Shown here: positions 51,721 through 62,792 of the stretch, one piece after another
How the letters are laid out: the number at the start of each line of letters is the position of its first letter
How positions within the stretch are numbered: the stretch's first letter is position 1
DNA from: Flaveria trinervia
Taxonomy: Eukaryota > Streptophyta > Magnoliopsida > Asterales > Asteraceae
Direction: 5' to 3'
NCBI GenBank assembly: GCA_025506515.1
Contig: CM046443.1
Coordinates: forward strand, 24,408,724-24,472,723
Length of the DNA: 64,000 bases
Made by a program: the position numbers and the translations under genes
Notes under the pieces: model-generated
Told to the model about the DNA's origin: nothing
Database searches by the model: none
What the model saw: the letters and a program-made list of their open reading frames with translations, nothing else

Positions 51721-52341
51721 CTAGTCTATAATCATCTGCATAAAGCGAGGGTACATGCAGAAGATCTCCTTCCCTTTCCCTTCAATGTTTTCCACCAAGT
51801 AGGCAAAGATCATCCTGGAGAAGCTGAATGGATGGTTGAGCACCGGTGCAGCATATGCGTTGTGGATCTGATCAGACAGTTCATCAAAACCTCCCTTCTG
51901 AGATGCTAAGTACTTAAGCAGTACGTGCACAAGATACTTGAACTGGGGACACAGGTTGCTCTTGTTGAGCACCCCTGCATTGATGTCCCCAGCGTACTTG
52001 GCCCGCAGGAAACAACCTCTGACAGTCAGGGGGTGTAGTCGTGTGAGACATACAGCATCGTCCCCAGGCTGAAGCACTGTCCTGAGATCTTCCTCAGAGA
52101 TCTCAATGGCCTCTCCAAATATCGAACTATGCATTCGATGAGGCTCTGATGTTCTATCAACTATAGCACCTTCCCAAAAGGAATGCTGAATAGACCGGTA
52201 CGGTGTGCATGAGATTGCGTGAGAGATCCTTGAGCGCCTAAGAAATGAGATGATTCCAGCAAAGTCAGGTGCATGTCTAGATGACTGATCCAGATGAGCA
52301 CAGATATTGTGCTTTGTGCTCATTGTCCACCGACTCGTCAT
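51721..52341 (-). pseudogene. Copia-3 post-pol ORF, conserved N-terminal domain (most complete)
   Basis: A 206-codon frame from MTSRWTMSTKHN. Motifs in order: FAGIISFLRRSRISHAISC, YRSIQHSFWEGAIV, EISEEDLRTVLQPGD, FLRAKYAGDINAGVLNK, FKYLVHVLLKYLASQKGGFD, FSRMIFAYLVENIEGKGKE and MYPRFMQMIID. Each block has a counterpart in Copia-1, and most in Copia-2. It is the reference copy of the uncharacterised domain. An indel follows at ~51620-51720, then the 51609 frame starts. Confidence 0.68.
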
Positions 52342-53066
52342 CGGTTACAAAAGAAAACGTTAGTATCCGTTGATTAAGAATATCTTGAATCACTTGGACT
52401 TGTAAATATTTCCCTTTTGATCAGTCGTGCGAATGAGACTGTGCGACTGAGATCTAGTCGTGCGAATGAGTAGTGCGACTTAGTTCTAGTCATGCAAATT
52501 ATTCCATACGTACGACTGGTCATGCGACTGAGCTCACCCGTATGTATACTTAGTCATGTATACAAGTCGTGCGCCTGGACTCACACGCATGATTCAGTAG
52601 TGCGACTTAGCTGTTCGCACTACACAGTCATGCGACTGAAGTTCATCAATCTGTCCATTCGCATGACAGACTGCTGTTCAATTCAAATGCATGTTTTGAC
52701 CAATTCTTATGATTAGATGTCGTGTTTTGGTTCATTCAACTCGCAATAATTATATTAGCACATAATAACATTAATTTCAGTTGATTGCTTGAATAATTGG
52801 GTTATTTTGTCAAACAAGTCCTTTGTTCTTGGTTGGGACCGAACTTGTTGATTTTGAAGTCAAATTGAATGAGATATGATTAGATTGAACCGCATTGTAC
52901 CTGTATAGTCATTGCAAATCATCAGTGCACAAGAATTAGTGGTATATAAAGATCTAATGAAAATTTCGGCGGCGTAACAATATTTCGTGCGTCTCGGGGC
53001 AATTTTGAGGGTGGTGAGTGACTACGACCGAGTATCCCACTATATATAGTAGGGTTTCCTACAATC

Positions 53067-53088
53067 GTGCGACTGAGTCCAGTCGCAC
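53067..53088. repeat. 9-bp hairpin in Copia-3 spacer
   Basis: GTGCGACTG (53067-53075), loop AGTC, CAGTCGCAC (53080-53088). Perfect stem. Confidence 0.85.
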
Positions 53089-53390
53089 AAGTTGTTCGTG
53101 CGACTGGCACAGTCGGTCACCTTCAGTCGTGTGACTAGAGTTGAGTCATGTGACTTGGTCATTCGCCTCCTCTCACGTGGCCGAATGGCTCATTCGTATC
53201 AGCCATTCGGTTGCATGGTCCATACGCTTGTCTATTCGGCTATTAAAGGCATGAGTATGATTCATTCGTACGGTTGGTCCATACTCATGGTCCAGTCGTG
53301 CGAATAGGTCATACTCTTGAAATTCCTCTGACTTTCTGACCATTTGACATTTAAACCCTTTTAAACTGTTGAATTAACATTATAACAATT

Positions 53391-53525
53391 TGATCATCTT
53401 AGACATGATCATTTTAACTTGAAAAACTTTTGATCACCTCAGACGTGATCCTTTTAAGCTATTAGTCACCTCAAATGTGACCTAATTGTTGTTTGAAAGC
53501 ACTTGTGGTCACCTCAGACGTGACC
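53391..53525. repeat. Four tandem 7-nt-loop hairpins with differing stems
   Basis: Stems/loops: TGATCAT-CTTAGAC-ATGATCA (53391-53411), GATCAC-CTCAGAC-GTGATC (53432-53450), GTCAC-CTCAAAT-GTGAC (53465-53481), GGTCAC-CTCAGAC-GTGACC (53507-53525). Loops are alike while stems differ but stay complementary. Confidence 0.85.
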
Positions 53526-54111
53526 TTTTAGATGATAATGTCCCTTATCAACTTCAATGAAATAGTCCAATACTAACCTCCAGAATTTGACAAACTTTGT
53601 ACAGAAATAATACTGAAAACTTAAACACATTAAGACATGTTTTTGTGTTTTTGTGAGAGTTAATTCCTAAGATGTAGTTCTAAGGAATAAATATTCTAAG
53701 AGAGCAGTCTCAATCACTTAAAGCATACATGGATCAATTTAAATTGGAATCATACATGATATTCAAATCATTCAGGATAAGTTATTTAAAAAAACAACTT
53801 TGATGCTCTTTCCTTGTTTTTCATCTGGAGTCATTTAGCAAATTTAGGAAATCATACTAGTACGCTTAGGTCTCCACACTGATTCGAACTTTCAAGAATT
53901 GTAGCCATAGTGATTGTCAGTATACTTGTCCTCTTAAATCCATACAAAGACTTATAACACAGTTTGGTGATCGTTTTTAGGTTTGTTTATTTCAACAAGC
54001 ATTTGTGGATCCCACACTCATATGGTAATCAACATTCCTCATGAGATTTTTGAGCGGTCTTAGGGTAGTGTTCAAGAAGCGATAATCATAGAATTTTCAA
54101 AGAGAAGCCAA

Positions 54112-54223
54112 TCCTCAGGTCAGTTCCATCGCACAACAGAGAGGCGGCAAACAGCAATGAGTTCTAGAATATATAGGGTATGCTTATCCTCAGGTCAGTG
54201 CCACCGCACAACAGAGTGGCACA
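54112..54223. repeat. Duplicated ~35-bp segment with hairpin
   Basis: TCCTCAGGTCAGT..CCACCGCACAACAGAG occurs near 54114 and 54187. The second copy folds: GTGCCAC (54198-54204) with GTGGCAC (54216-54222). The first copy is mutated and no longer pairs. Confidence 0.75.
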
Positions 54224-55035
54224 TAATCTATCTTCTTGTTTGAGCAATTCTTCTTCTTTTAGCATTCATGTGCTTTAGCTCATGCTTTGGTCTTACGCAC
54301 ACTTTTGTGGCGTTTATTTTGTTTGTCACCCCTTATTGGAATCCTGTTGATTGTGTTAACCAGGGATAAGGTGTTTCCCACAGCTAGTCAAACATTTTAG
54401 TTTAATCTTGAGATCACCAAACGGTCTAGTCATCTATTGTGTTGAATCTACCAACATATCAGCTATGGTCTAGCAACCTCTAGGTCTACTTTCTTTGTGT
54501 TGCCTTAGTAGTAGCAAGCTTAACTATCATATTTCCTTTTATATTGCTCAGACTACTTAGACTTTGAACTTTGCATATTTTTCAATTTTGATTTTTAAAG
54601 TCTCAAGTGGTTTGTACCTGTGTACTATCATATCCACGCATTAAATCGGTATCACACATACGATCTTATTTATTATCGGCTTGCCTCTCCTTTTCCCTTG
54701 TTTTTTTTTCTTTTCATACCTATTCTCCCCCTAAAATACTAAAACCTCTAAGGATTTGCGTTTTAGAATTTTAATGAGCAAGAACCGACACTAAGTGTAA
54801 TAAACGAAATCACATTAAATGAAACAAGAGAATTAAACTTAAAGAATACTATAATTGAAGAATTTTAAGAGAAACTAGACGAGATGCATCAGACTATATA
54901 TGGTCATCTTCAGGAATGACTTCACTTTCTTTTTAACACCATTGACCTCTAACAGATATAGAAAACGTGGTTTATCAAAAGCCTTTGTATAGAGGTCAGC
55001 ACGTTGAAAATCAGTGTTTATTTTTATCACATCGA

Positions 55036-55799
55036 TTAAGTTCTTTTCAAAATAGTCACATGTGAAGTGATATTTGATTCGATGTTTTTGGTCTTAGGAT
55101 GTTGGACCGGGTTTTTATTGACTGCAATCGCAGCAGAGTTATGAGCAAATATAGGGGTGGAAGTGAAATGCAAACCGTAATCCCGCATTGCTGTTGAAAC
55201 CATATGATTTTGGAACAACTGCTTGCAGCAACAACGTATTCGGCTTCACAGGTTGACAAAGCAACCGAGGTCTGCTTCGTACACTGCCAAGTTACTAATC
55301 TTCTCCCAAAGAACTAACACCCTGCTGATGTAGATTTGTAGTTCATCTTGCAGCCACCGTAATCCGAGTCACTATATGCTGTAAGTTCAAAGTCATCATC
55401 ATAAGGATACCACAACCCAAGTGTGGGTGTGCCCTTCAGATAATGAAATATCCTTTTGACCCTAATTAGATGATTCACCTTAGGCTTTGCTTGATATCGC
55501 GAGAATAAACATGTCGCATACATGATATCTGGTCCTAAGGCAGTGAGACACATGAGAGATCCAATCATCCGGCGGTACATAGTGGCATCTACCAGATCAC
55601 CGTTTTGATCGGGTGCTACATCATGGTTTGTAGCCAGTGGAGTGCCAGCTATGGAAGCATTCTCCATGTCAAACCGACTGAGAATATCTCCTACATACTT
55701 GGTCTGATGGAAGAAGATTCCATTTGGTGTCTCATTTACTTGTAACCCAAGAAAGAACTTCATCTCCCCCTTGGCACTCATCTCAAACTCAGCCTTCAT
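55036..55799 (-). pseudogene. Copia-3 RT C-terminus and RNase H
   Basis: Frame 55314-55799 has GEMKFFLGLQVNETPNGIF, GTPTLGLWYPYDDDFELTAY and SDSDYGGCKMNYKSTSAGC, then a TAG. It continues in the same region with CTKQTSVALSTCEAEYVVAA (Glu) and, in another frame, SAAIAVNKNPVQHPKTKNIE. The first catalytic Asp and the Glu are present; frames are broken at least twice. Confidence 0.88.
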
Positions 55800-56750
55800 T
55801 ACTGCTTCGAATTCTTTGCTGAATTCTTCTTTCTTTGAACCGAAGATTATGTCATCTACATAGATCTATACTAGCAGTAAGTCTCCATCTTTTTCTTTGA
55901 TAAATAGTGTGAAGTCAATGACTCCCTTGAAAAATTTGTGTTTCACAAGATGAGTCGAGAGTTTCTCATACCAAGCCTGTGGAGCTTGATGAAGCCCGTA
56001 TAGAGCCTTGTCGAGTTTGTAAACTCTATCCCGATGATATGGATCTTCAAATCCCTCGGGTTGACTGACATACACTGTTTCTCTAATTTCACCATGAAGG
56101 AATGCACTCTTAACATCTAGCTGATAGACTTTGATTTTTATATAAGATGCATAGGCAAGGAAGATGCGGATGGCTTCCATCCTTGCCACTGGTGCAAATA
56201 CTTCATTGTATTCTATACCTTCAACTTGTCGAAAACCCTGAACAACAAACTGAGCCTTGTTTCTGATGATCACTCCCTGATCATCTTTCTTACATTTCAA
56301 GCCCCATTTGGTACCAATGACTTTAGCACCTTTAGGTCTATCCACTAGTGTCCATACATCTAGCTTCTTAAACTGAAGAAGTTCTTCCTGCATGGCACTA
56401 ACCCAAGCCTCATCATTTAATGCTTCACTAACATACTTTGGCTCAAACTGAGACACAAAGTAGCGGTATACACCATGGTGAAGGTATCCTTTTTCCATCA
56501 CCGTACATCTTGGTTGATCTGAGGCGATAGGAGTCTGAGGTTCAGAAAGTTCAGAAGCATCACTAGCCGATGCGTGTGAATTTGTGGTAGTCGGAACCTG
56601 TACATCCTGGTTGATCTGATCATTTTCTTCATTTACTTCATCAGAGAAAGAGTCACTCATATCAACTGCTCCCTCCGAGTTGGTAGGATCATGACTTGTT
56701 GAATCTTGAGACGGTGTGTTCAAGACATCGTACATCATCTTCTTTGCCAA
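55800..56750 (-). pseudogene. Copia-3 reverse transcriptase
   Basis: Frame 55866-56750 is long: linker, [80 protein letters not shown] and [24 protein letters not shown] (probably from CAG) falls after GDLLLV, three codons before IYVDDIIFGS, so the intact YVDD box is read only past a stop. Confidence 0.93.
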
Positions 56751-56828
56751 CTCGTCTTCTGAAGAAGAAAGAGATATGTTGAAGGACTTGAAGAATCCAT
56801 CAGAGTCGAAGAAGTAAGCAGGCCCTTT

Positions 56829-57183
56829 TCAAGTAGGCGGTGTGATATATCTCTGAACATCAACGTCACACCACACCTCTACTTGACCCATTGAGTTGTT
56901 GTATACTCTCTTGTTTGGTATGTTGTATCCTAAGAAGATCCCTTCATCAACCTTCTCACTGAGTTTTCCCTCCTGAGTCTTTTTTAGCAGGGTGCACGGA
57001 GCGCCAAACGGCTTGAGATATTCCAGTTTGGTGACGTCGCTGTAATAACTCGTAGCACGTTTTTCCATGGCGTTTTACTACCAGAACTTGATTGAGAGTA
57101 TCACATGCATTTGCCACTGCTTCATTCCAAAATTGTATAGGTAGTTTCGAGTCTACAAGCATTGTCTGTGCCGTCTCTATCAA
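56829..57183 (-). pseudogene. Copia-3 integrase C-terminal part
   Basis: Frame 56956-57183 reads IETAQTMLVDSKLPIQFWNE and frame 56829-57068 reads KLEYLKPFGAPCTLLKKTQE and FLGYNIPNKRVYNNS. One indel separates them. The gap 56751-56828 is linker. Confidence 0.85.
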
Positions 57184-57192
57184 GCTGCGGTT

Positions 57193-57501
57193 CTACCATT
57201 CAGCAAGGCCGTTCATCTGAGGGGTATAAGCCGAGGTAAATTGATGCACAATTCCATTTTCCTTGCAATAGTCCTCCATCCTCTGATTCTTGAACTCGGT
57301 TCCGTTGTCTGAGCGCACCTGTCTTACCTTCAACTTGTATAGGGATTCCAGTGTAGTTACCAATTCCTTGAAGGATTCAAATGTTTCTGATTTGGATTTC
57401 AGAAACATTACCCAAGAGAACCTTGAGTAGTCATCTGTAACTACATAGCAATACAAGTCGCCTGCGATGCTTCTTGTACTGACTGGACCAAACAGATCCA
57501 T
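57193..57501 (-). pseudogene. Copia-3 integrase core
   Basis: Asp in MDLFGPVSTRS, Asp in VRSDNGTEFKNQ, Glu in PQMNGLAEW, followed immediately by TAG. The full DDE set is present but the core is split by that stop. Confidence 0.9.
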
Positions 57502-58160
57502 GTGAAGAAGCTCAACTGGAAGTTCTATAGAATGAACTTTTTTTCCTTATGAGATTTCTTCGTCTGTTTGCCCTTTTTTCACGCAACACAAAAATCTGGG
57601 ATTTTGAAGTTTTTGACATTTACTCCTCTCACAAGATCATTCTAGATCAAGTGATTCATTTTCCTCGGATTTATGTGTCCCATTCTCCTATGCCAGGAGA
57701 TGGATTCCTTCTCAGTAGCTTTGGACAAGAAACATTGGACTTCACTATCCGTTGTGGATGCCTTTGAGAGATCAAAGACATAAAGATCATTATATCTTGA
57801 AGCTGACATTAGGATCTGATCCTCTGGAATCACGTAGTCCTTATTTAGACCGTAACACTTGTTGTTGTCAAAAACTACCTTGAATCCTTTATCACAGATT
57901 TGAGAAACAGAAAGTAAGTTATTTTGTAATTGTTGGACATAGTTTACCTTATCAAACTTAACTTTCTCATTTCCTACTTCTGCTTGGGCTGTGATGTACC
58001 CGCCTTTGTTTCCAGCAAATGAATCATGCCCTCCTTTAATTTGTCTGCCATTTGATAAGAGAGCTTTATTCCCTGACATGTGCCTGGATGCTCCGCTATC
58101 GACAATCCACGTGTTAGTCTCAGAACTATAGTGAAAACCCTGAACATTCAATGAAAACAT
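57502..58160 (-). pseudogene. Copia-3 aspartic protease and pre-integrase domain
   Basis: TWIVDSGASRHMSGNKALLS carries DSGA; GGYITAQAEVGNEKV and NLLSVSQICDKGFKVVFD follow, then SWHRRMGHINPRKMNHLI with a TAG. Beyond it NDLVRGVNVKNFKIPDFCVA is followed by TGA, where the second zinc-binding Cys (TGC) is expected. The start of this frame overlaps the end of the linker. Confidence 0.9.
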
Positions 58161-58233
58161 TAGTTCATATTAGGGACCCAAGCCTTAACCGGCTTGGGTT
58201 TCCTTAGGTATCACATATCACAAACTCAACCCA

Positions 58234-58983
58234 CTAACCCTTTGAGGTTAAGGATTGATCAAAATTTTGTGTCTTCTTATTTTCAGGCACTGAGGAGGTT
58301 TTTTCTTTCCATAATCCAGATTTGTGTAAGGCCTGTTTGTCATAAACAGACGACTGGCTGATGGATTGAACTTTGGGTTCACAATCCCTTTTAGGAGGAG
58401 TCACTGAGTTCTTCTTAAAACATCTAGATGTAGATGCAGAAAGTTCAACTTTCTTCCTCGGTGTCTGATAAAAAGGACAGTGAGATGCTATGTGACCATA
58501 CTCTCCACAATTATAGCAGGACCTCCTTTCAACTTTACGGTTTATTTGTTTTGGTGGAGATATACTTGTCACACAGTCAACCTTATTTTGTTTGGACTGA
58601 GGCACTACTTTGTTAGATGTATGAGCTGGTTTTACAAAATTAATTGTTTTACCTGGTTTTACATCTTTAATCTCTTGTTTCCCTCGACTGTGACATGATG
58701 CACATGATGGAGTAGATTTTATAGTCTTTTTAGGTTCTTGTTTGACTTTGTTTGACCTTGACTTTAAACTAACCCTTTTGAATTCTTTTTCCAGGTTAAC
58801 ACAAGGCATCTTTCCTATTGCCTTTGAAGTGGCTACCTTTTGTTTAGGGTCAGATTCACTTGATTTACTTTCGGAATCCGGATCGCTAACAAGAGGAGTA
58901 GAAACCACGTGATCCTTGATGGGGTTATTGTTAATTGGTTTACTTTTGGTGTTCATCAAGGTCTCACGTGGTGGTGGAACCAC
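58234..58983 (-). pseudogene. Copia-3 gag-pol linker with second CCHC knuckle
   Basis: A 249-codon K/S/P-rich basic frame with CYNCGEYGHIASHC (CX2CX4HX4C) near residues 155-170. It lies between the coiled-coil linker and the protease. The DNA contains no GTGCGACTGA words, unlike the equivalent Copia-1 linker. Confidence 0.72.
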
Positions 58984-59198
58984 TTTGTATCCCAGTCCAA
59001 CCCCATTATTTCTCTCTCTAACTAAGTGTTGGACAATGTGTGATGAGCTTGTCCAACTATACAGTTTTTGTTTTAATGAATTGACTTCTAATTCTAAAAC
59101 TGCTTTTTGCTTCCTAGTGTCCTCAAGAGAGTTCAGATAGTACCTAATGTCATTTGCTTGGTTAAAGGCAACTACCTCAGTTTCCCTAAGCTGTCTAT

Positions 59199-59675
59199 TT
59201 ATAGGTCTATCTTTTCCTTGTAAATGTACTCGTTTTGTTTCAATACTCTATTTGCTTCTGTGCACAGTTCCAGATCCTTCACTAAGCTATCATTATGATC
59301 TAATAGCCTCGCAAATTTTGAATCTATAACTTCTCTAAATTTATTACATTCTAAGCAAGCATGATTATTAAACAGTTGGTTACTAGTACTTACCTGGGAT
59401 GTTGAAGAAGAATCAGCCATGAGTGTTGGCTTGGTTGTCTCTGGTTCTGGTGATTTAGATGATGATGCAAATTTTTCTTCTTTAAGCAAGTAGTTAACTA
59501 CATTTGCAGTATCCTCAGAATTTGACATTGCGAGCTCTACTGCTATATCTCCTTCACTTGCAGAATCATCATCAATATCCTCCAAACTAGCTATATTTGA
59601 CTCTCCTGGTGAGACGAACCAAAAGCTCCAGTCCTGTCCTTCATCTTCATTAGCAGTTAAGGCTTTTGGATCCAT
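59199..59675 (-). pseudogene. Copia-3 gag-pol linker, acidic and coiled-coil part
   Basis: Starts MDPKALTANEDEGQDWSFWF (the DWSF motif also follows the knuckle in Copia-1). An acidic region follows, then HACLECNKFREVIDSKFARL and a leucine-rich helix. The stretch 58984-59198 is a continuation in broken frames. Confidence 0.55.
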
Positions 59676-59699
59676 ACTCGATGAGTCAGCATTACTAGC

Positions 59700-60947
59700 T
59701 GTGGACTTATCTTGATGGTTAAATGACGAGAAGGGATTTCCATTACCTGTCTTCTTTGGTTTTATACACTCCCTCTTGAAGTGTCCCCTCTCACCATAGT
59801 TGAAACATGTAAACTTTGACTTATCAAACCCAAAGGTTGTTTCTTTTGTTGCAACCAGGTTCTGTCCGGTCTTTTTGACAAACTTTTTAGCTCATCGGAC
59901 AGCACTTGCCAGAGCCCACATTATGTCCATACGTTCTAACTTCATTTCATCCACCTGCTCATAATCTTCATCTTCCAGGTGGCAGTTACCTATCTTTCCA
60001 GCAATTAATCCATCGTAGGATTGAACCACCGCAGCTAAAATGTCCATATGTTCTCTAGCCACCTCCATAGTTACATTCCTGAGGTTGTCGGTTTTCAGCT
60101 TTGCTGCATTAGCTTCAGGTATTATATATTGGGTGCTAGACGACCCTAACATTTCTGATCCTGAAGTTGAGGGTTGTGCTGGAACTCCTACGCTTGATAT
60201 GAAGGCGGTTTGCAGTGGTGCTCAAGATGTCTTGATTGAAGGAGTAGCATTGTAGAGTGTAGGATTTTGATCGTAGTTGGCCTTTTGGGCTCGATACTTC
60301 ATTCTCAGCTCCTCTTCTCTCAGTTTTAGAATGAAGTCATCTAACTTCGAGAGCATTCCATTCTGTCTGAGATTAGAAACGAATGAACCCCATTTTTCTG
60401 GTAATCCATCAACAAAGTTGGATACCTTATCTTCCATCGAAGTAACCACTCCATGAGTGTGCATCTCACTCATCAAGTGGTAGAATCTATCGATCACATC
60501 ATCAAGGCCTTCTTTTCCCATTGAAGAGAAGTTGTCAAACTCTTTTTTCAATGCTTTTGCCTTGATAGCCTTTAGAGAGGCATTCCGTCATACCTCTTCT
60601 CCAACGCATCCCAAAGTTTCTTGGCTTGAGTATACTCCGAATACTGATGGATAATATCCTTCGGAATAGACTGAGTAAGCAATGCGTTGACTTTCTTCTC
60701 AGCGTTGTGTTTTACCTTCTGTGCATCCGACATGCCACTTAGAGTAAGTTTTACTCTGTCAGCTCCACCGGCATGCTGTATCTACTCCATTTAAGTAGAT
60801 TTCGAAACGTTGCTTCCATTGTGTGTAGTCATCTACCGTAATAAGTTTTGGGGGTTTATTGTGAATCCCCACTTCGTTCTCCAATAGCAGTAGATTCTGA
60901 ATACGTGTATCTCTACTTGTTGTGTATGCTGAAAACTGATCCTCCAT
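59700..60947 (-). pseudogene. Copia-3 gag
   Basis: Start MEDQFSAYTTSRDTRIQNLL at 60945-60947, then ITVDDYTQWKQRFEIYLNGV, a frameshift, and frame 60222-60551 with RFYHLMSEMHTHGVVTSMED and FVDGLPEKWGSFVSNLRQNG (UBN2-type). Frame 59892-60152 follows. The first knuckle at ~59780-59820 reads CFNYGERGHFKREC, with Tyr for the second Cys. Confidence 0.88.
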
Positions 60948-61425
60948 TACACTTGACTTTACTATTTGACAAGCTGCTGATGGGTGGGAATGAAGGTATG
61001 CGATTGGGCTTATTCGAGCAATTGAACAAGTGCAGATGGGTTAATCGTGCGACTAAACAAATGCGGATGAGGCAGTCGTACGAATAAACTACTGTGGTTG
61101 AGCGGTCCGAATGAAGATCTCAGTTGTATGAATGAGGGTACGAATGAGTTCAATCGTGCGGTTGAAGGATGCGTATGAACTCAGTCATGCGATTGAGCCA
61201 ATCGTGCGATTGAACCTGCTGAAGTTTGATAATTCGTAGGTTAAAGTTGTTTTGGCCGTAAAAACTCGAATTTTATCAAACCCCAATAGCCGTATGCCGG
61301 AAAAACAATACTTTTCAATCAGGAAACTTCCAAGACTCTGTTAGACACAAAACGATCGCGTTTTTGATGCAAAAACACAATTTTGTATCAAAACAATTGA
61401 ATCAACACGTAATCAAGAGCCTATA
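60948..61425 (-). other. Copia-3 leader with GTGCGA words
   Basis: About 480 bp between PBS and gag. From 60995 to 61215 it repeats GTGCGAYTGA/GCGGATGAG-type words seen in the spacer and LTRs. No coding sequence. Confidence 0.7.
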
Positions 61426-61436
61426 GCTCTATACCA
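61426..61436 (-). other. Copia-3 primer binding site (one base short)
   Basis: TGGTATAGAGC on the minus strand, i.e. TGGTATCAGAGC lacking its C. Two bases from the LTR start. Confidence 0.88.
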
Positions 61437-61438
61437 CT

Positions 61439-62125
61439 TGTTAGGATCTGGTATTTGACAAAAAACCTAACCAGTGAGAACGCACATAGACACAATAACA
61501 AATTGAATCTAACATTAAGAATCTATTAGGAATCGATCTACAGCGTTCTATGAACTTGGAGTACGAACTTAGAGGCGTCTGGACGGCTAGGGTACGTCTG
61601 GAGTCGAAGTGGATTCAATGCTTATGGTTTTTCCACGAATTAGGTGGTATTTATAGGTTAGGGTTGCTCATTTGGGTGATTGAACCATTGGCATGGTTCA
61701 TTCGTGCGATTGAGACATGCGGTTGATCCGTTCGCACGGTTGAGTGTTCAGTCGTGCGACTGAGTCAGACGCATGAAGTTGTTCAGGCGTATGAACTATT
61801 TAGGCGCATGGACACTCAGTCGCATGGCCATTCGGACGCATGACCACTATTGGGGCGCATGGTCTAGTCGGACGCATGAGAACTTCAGTTCACCAAGTTT
61901 GAGTGTATTCAATAGTATAACATTATGCATAACACTTCAAACAATCACAAACCTATATAATCAAGTCAATATGCGTTAAACAACTCGTTTATGAAATATT
62001 AAACATTATAAACACAATCAAACATTTGTATTTCATTAAGTACCCGTACAATTACAATTACATAAGCGTAAGAAAATACAAAGATATTACATTAAGATCA
62101 AAAACTAGGGACACATGTATCATTA
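61439..62125 (-). repeat. Copia-3 5' LTR
   Basis: 687 bp. It includes the palindrome TCAGTCG-TG-CGACTGA (61748-61763), which is intact here but CpG-decayed in the 3' LTR. The right end reads GTATCATTA, where the 3' LTR has GTATCAACA. Confidence 0.94.
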
Positions 62126-62130
62126 GAGGC
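62126..62130 (+). other. Copia-3 target-site duplication, right copy (GAGGC)
   Basis: One mismatch to AAGGC at 48215-48219. Gypsy-D integrase resumes with AGCCAAAGATAGACAG. Confidence 0.85.
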
Positions 62131-62635
62131 AGCCAAAGATAGACAGAAGTTGTATGCCGATAAACAACGCAGACCGATTGAGTTCTAGGTGGGTGACCGG
62201 GTTATGTTGAAGGTCTCACCTTGGAAGGGTATTATCCGATTCAGGAAACAAGGAAAGCTAAGAACGAGGTACATAGGACCTTTCTGAATTATTGCTCGAG
62301 TAGGAGAGGTGGCCTACAGATTAGGGTTACCAGATGAGTTAAGTGGAATTCACCCGACATTCCATGTATCTCATTTGAGAAAATGCTTAGCTGATGAAGA
62401 CATGATTGTTCCACTAGAGGATATCAAAGTAGACGAACGGCTCAATTATGTTGAACAACTGGTGGCAATCATCGATCGTAAAGAGAAAAGGCTGAGAAAT
62501 AAAGTGGTTCCTTTTGTGCGTGCATAGTGGAAGCACAGGAAGGGATCCGACTCTACACGGGAGACTAAGTAGGAGATGAGGCAGTATTATCCTCATCTGT
62601 TCGAGGAACAACAGGTTTCAGGGATGAAACCTATA
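62131..62635 (+). pseudogene. Gypsy-D integrase C-terminus and chromodomain-like tail
   Basis: KDRQKLYADKQRRPIEF, then a TAG (CAG in Gypsy-B), VGDRVMLKVSPWKGIIRF, a TGA (CGA), and frame 62309-62527 with LPDELSGIHPTFHVSHLRKC and NYVEQLVAIIDRKEKRLRNK. A TAG (CAG) then precedes WKHRKGSDSTRETK and, after another TAG, EMRQYYPHLFEEQQ. The last part matches the chromodomain-like tail of Tekay-type elements. Confidence 0.88.
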
Positions 62636-62636
62636 T

Positions 62637-62650
62637 AAGGGGGGTGGACT
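62637..62650 (+). other. Gypsy-D polypurine tract
   Basis: AAGGGGGGTGGACT directly before TGTAACACC at 62651. Confidence 0.93.
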
Positions 62651-62772
62651 TGTAACACCAGGTTATTTTTAAAAGGCAAGATATAAAGAATAAAAGCAAG
62701 AAAGGCCATTAAGTCCAAGTGGAGGGACTAAAACTGTCCAAAAAGGACAAAAGTTGATAAAGTTGGTGTAAA

Positions 62773-62792
62773 GGTGGGCATGGCCGCCCACC
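62773..62792 (+). promoter_or_regulatory. Gypsy-D 3' LTR promoter palindrome
   Basis: GGTGGGC (62773-62779) pairs with GCCCACC (62786-62792). TGTAAAG lies just upstream. The ATG-initiated frame is only 17 codons here. Confidence 0.5.

Larger units (their letters stand above)
52342..55035. other. Copia-3 pol/post-pol spacer (non-coding, hairpin-rich)
   Basis: 2.7 kb without credible coding sequence. It holds GTGCGACTGA/GTGCGAATGA words (52420-52660 and 53060-53310), the hairpin 53067-53088, four co-varying hairpins (53391-53525), a duplicated ~35-bp hairpin segment (54112 and 54187) and a PPT-like CCCCCT run at 54725-54733. The rest is AT-rich sequence in which nothing is recognised. Confidence 0.75.
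48220..62125 (-). mobile_element. Copia-3: large Sirevirus-like Copia element with post-pol ORF
   Basis: 13.9 kb, LTRs 48220-48959 and 61439-62125, with PPT, PBS and a near-perfect TSD, inserted antisense in Gypsy-D integrase. The domain order matches Copia-1 and -2, with a long (2.7 kb) spacer and the best preserved N-terminal post-pol domain. Stops and frameshifts are numerous. Confidence 0.95.
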
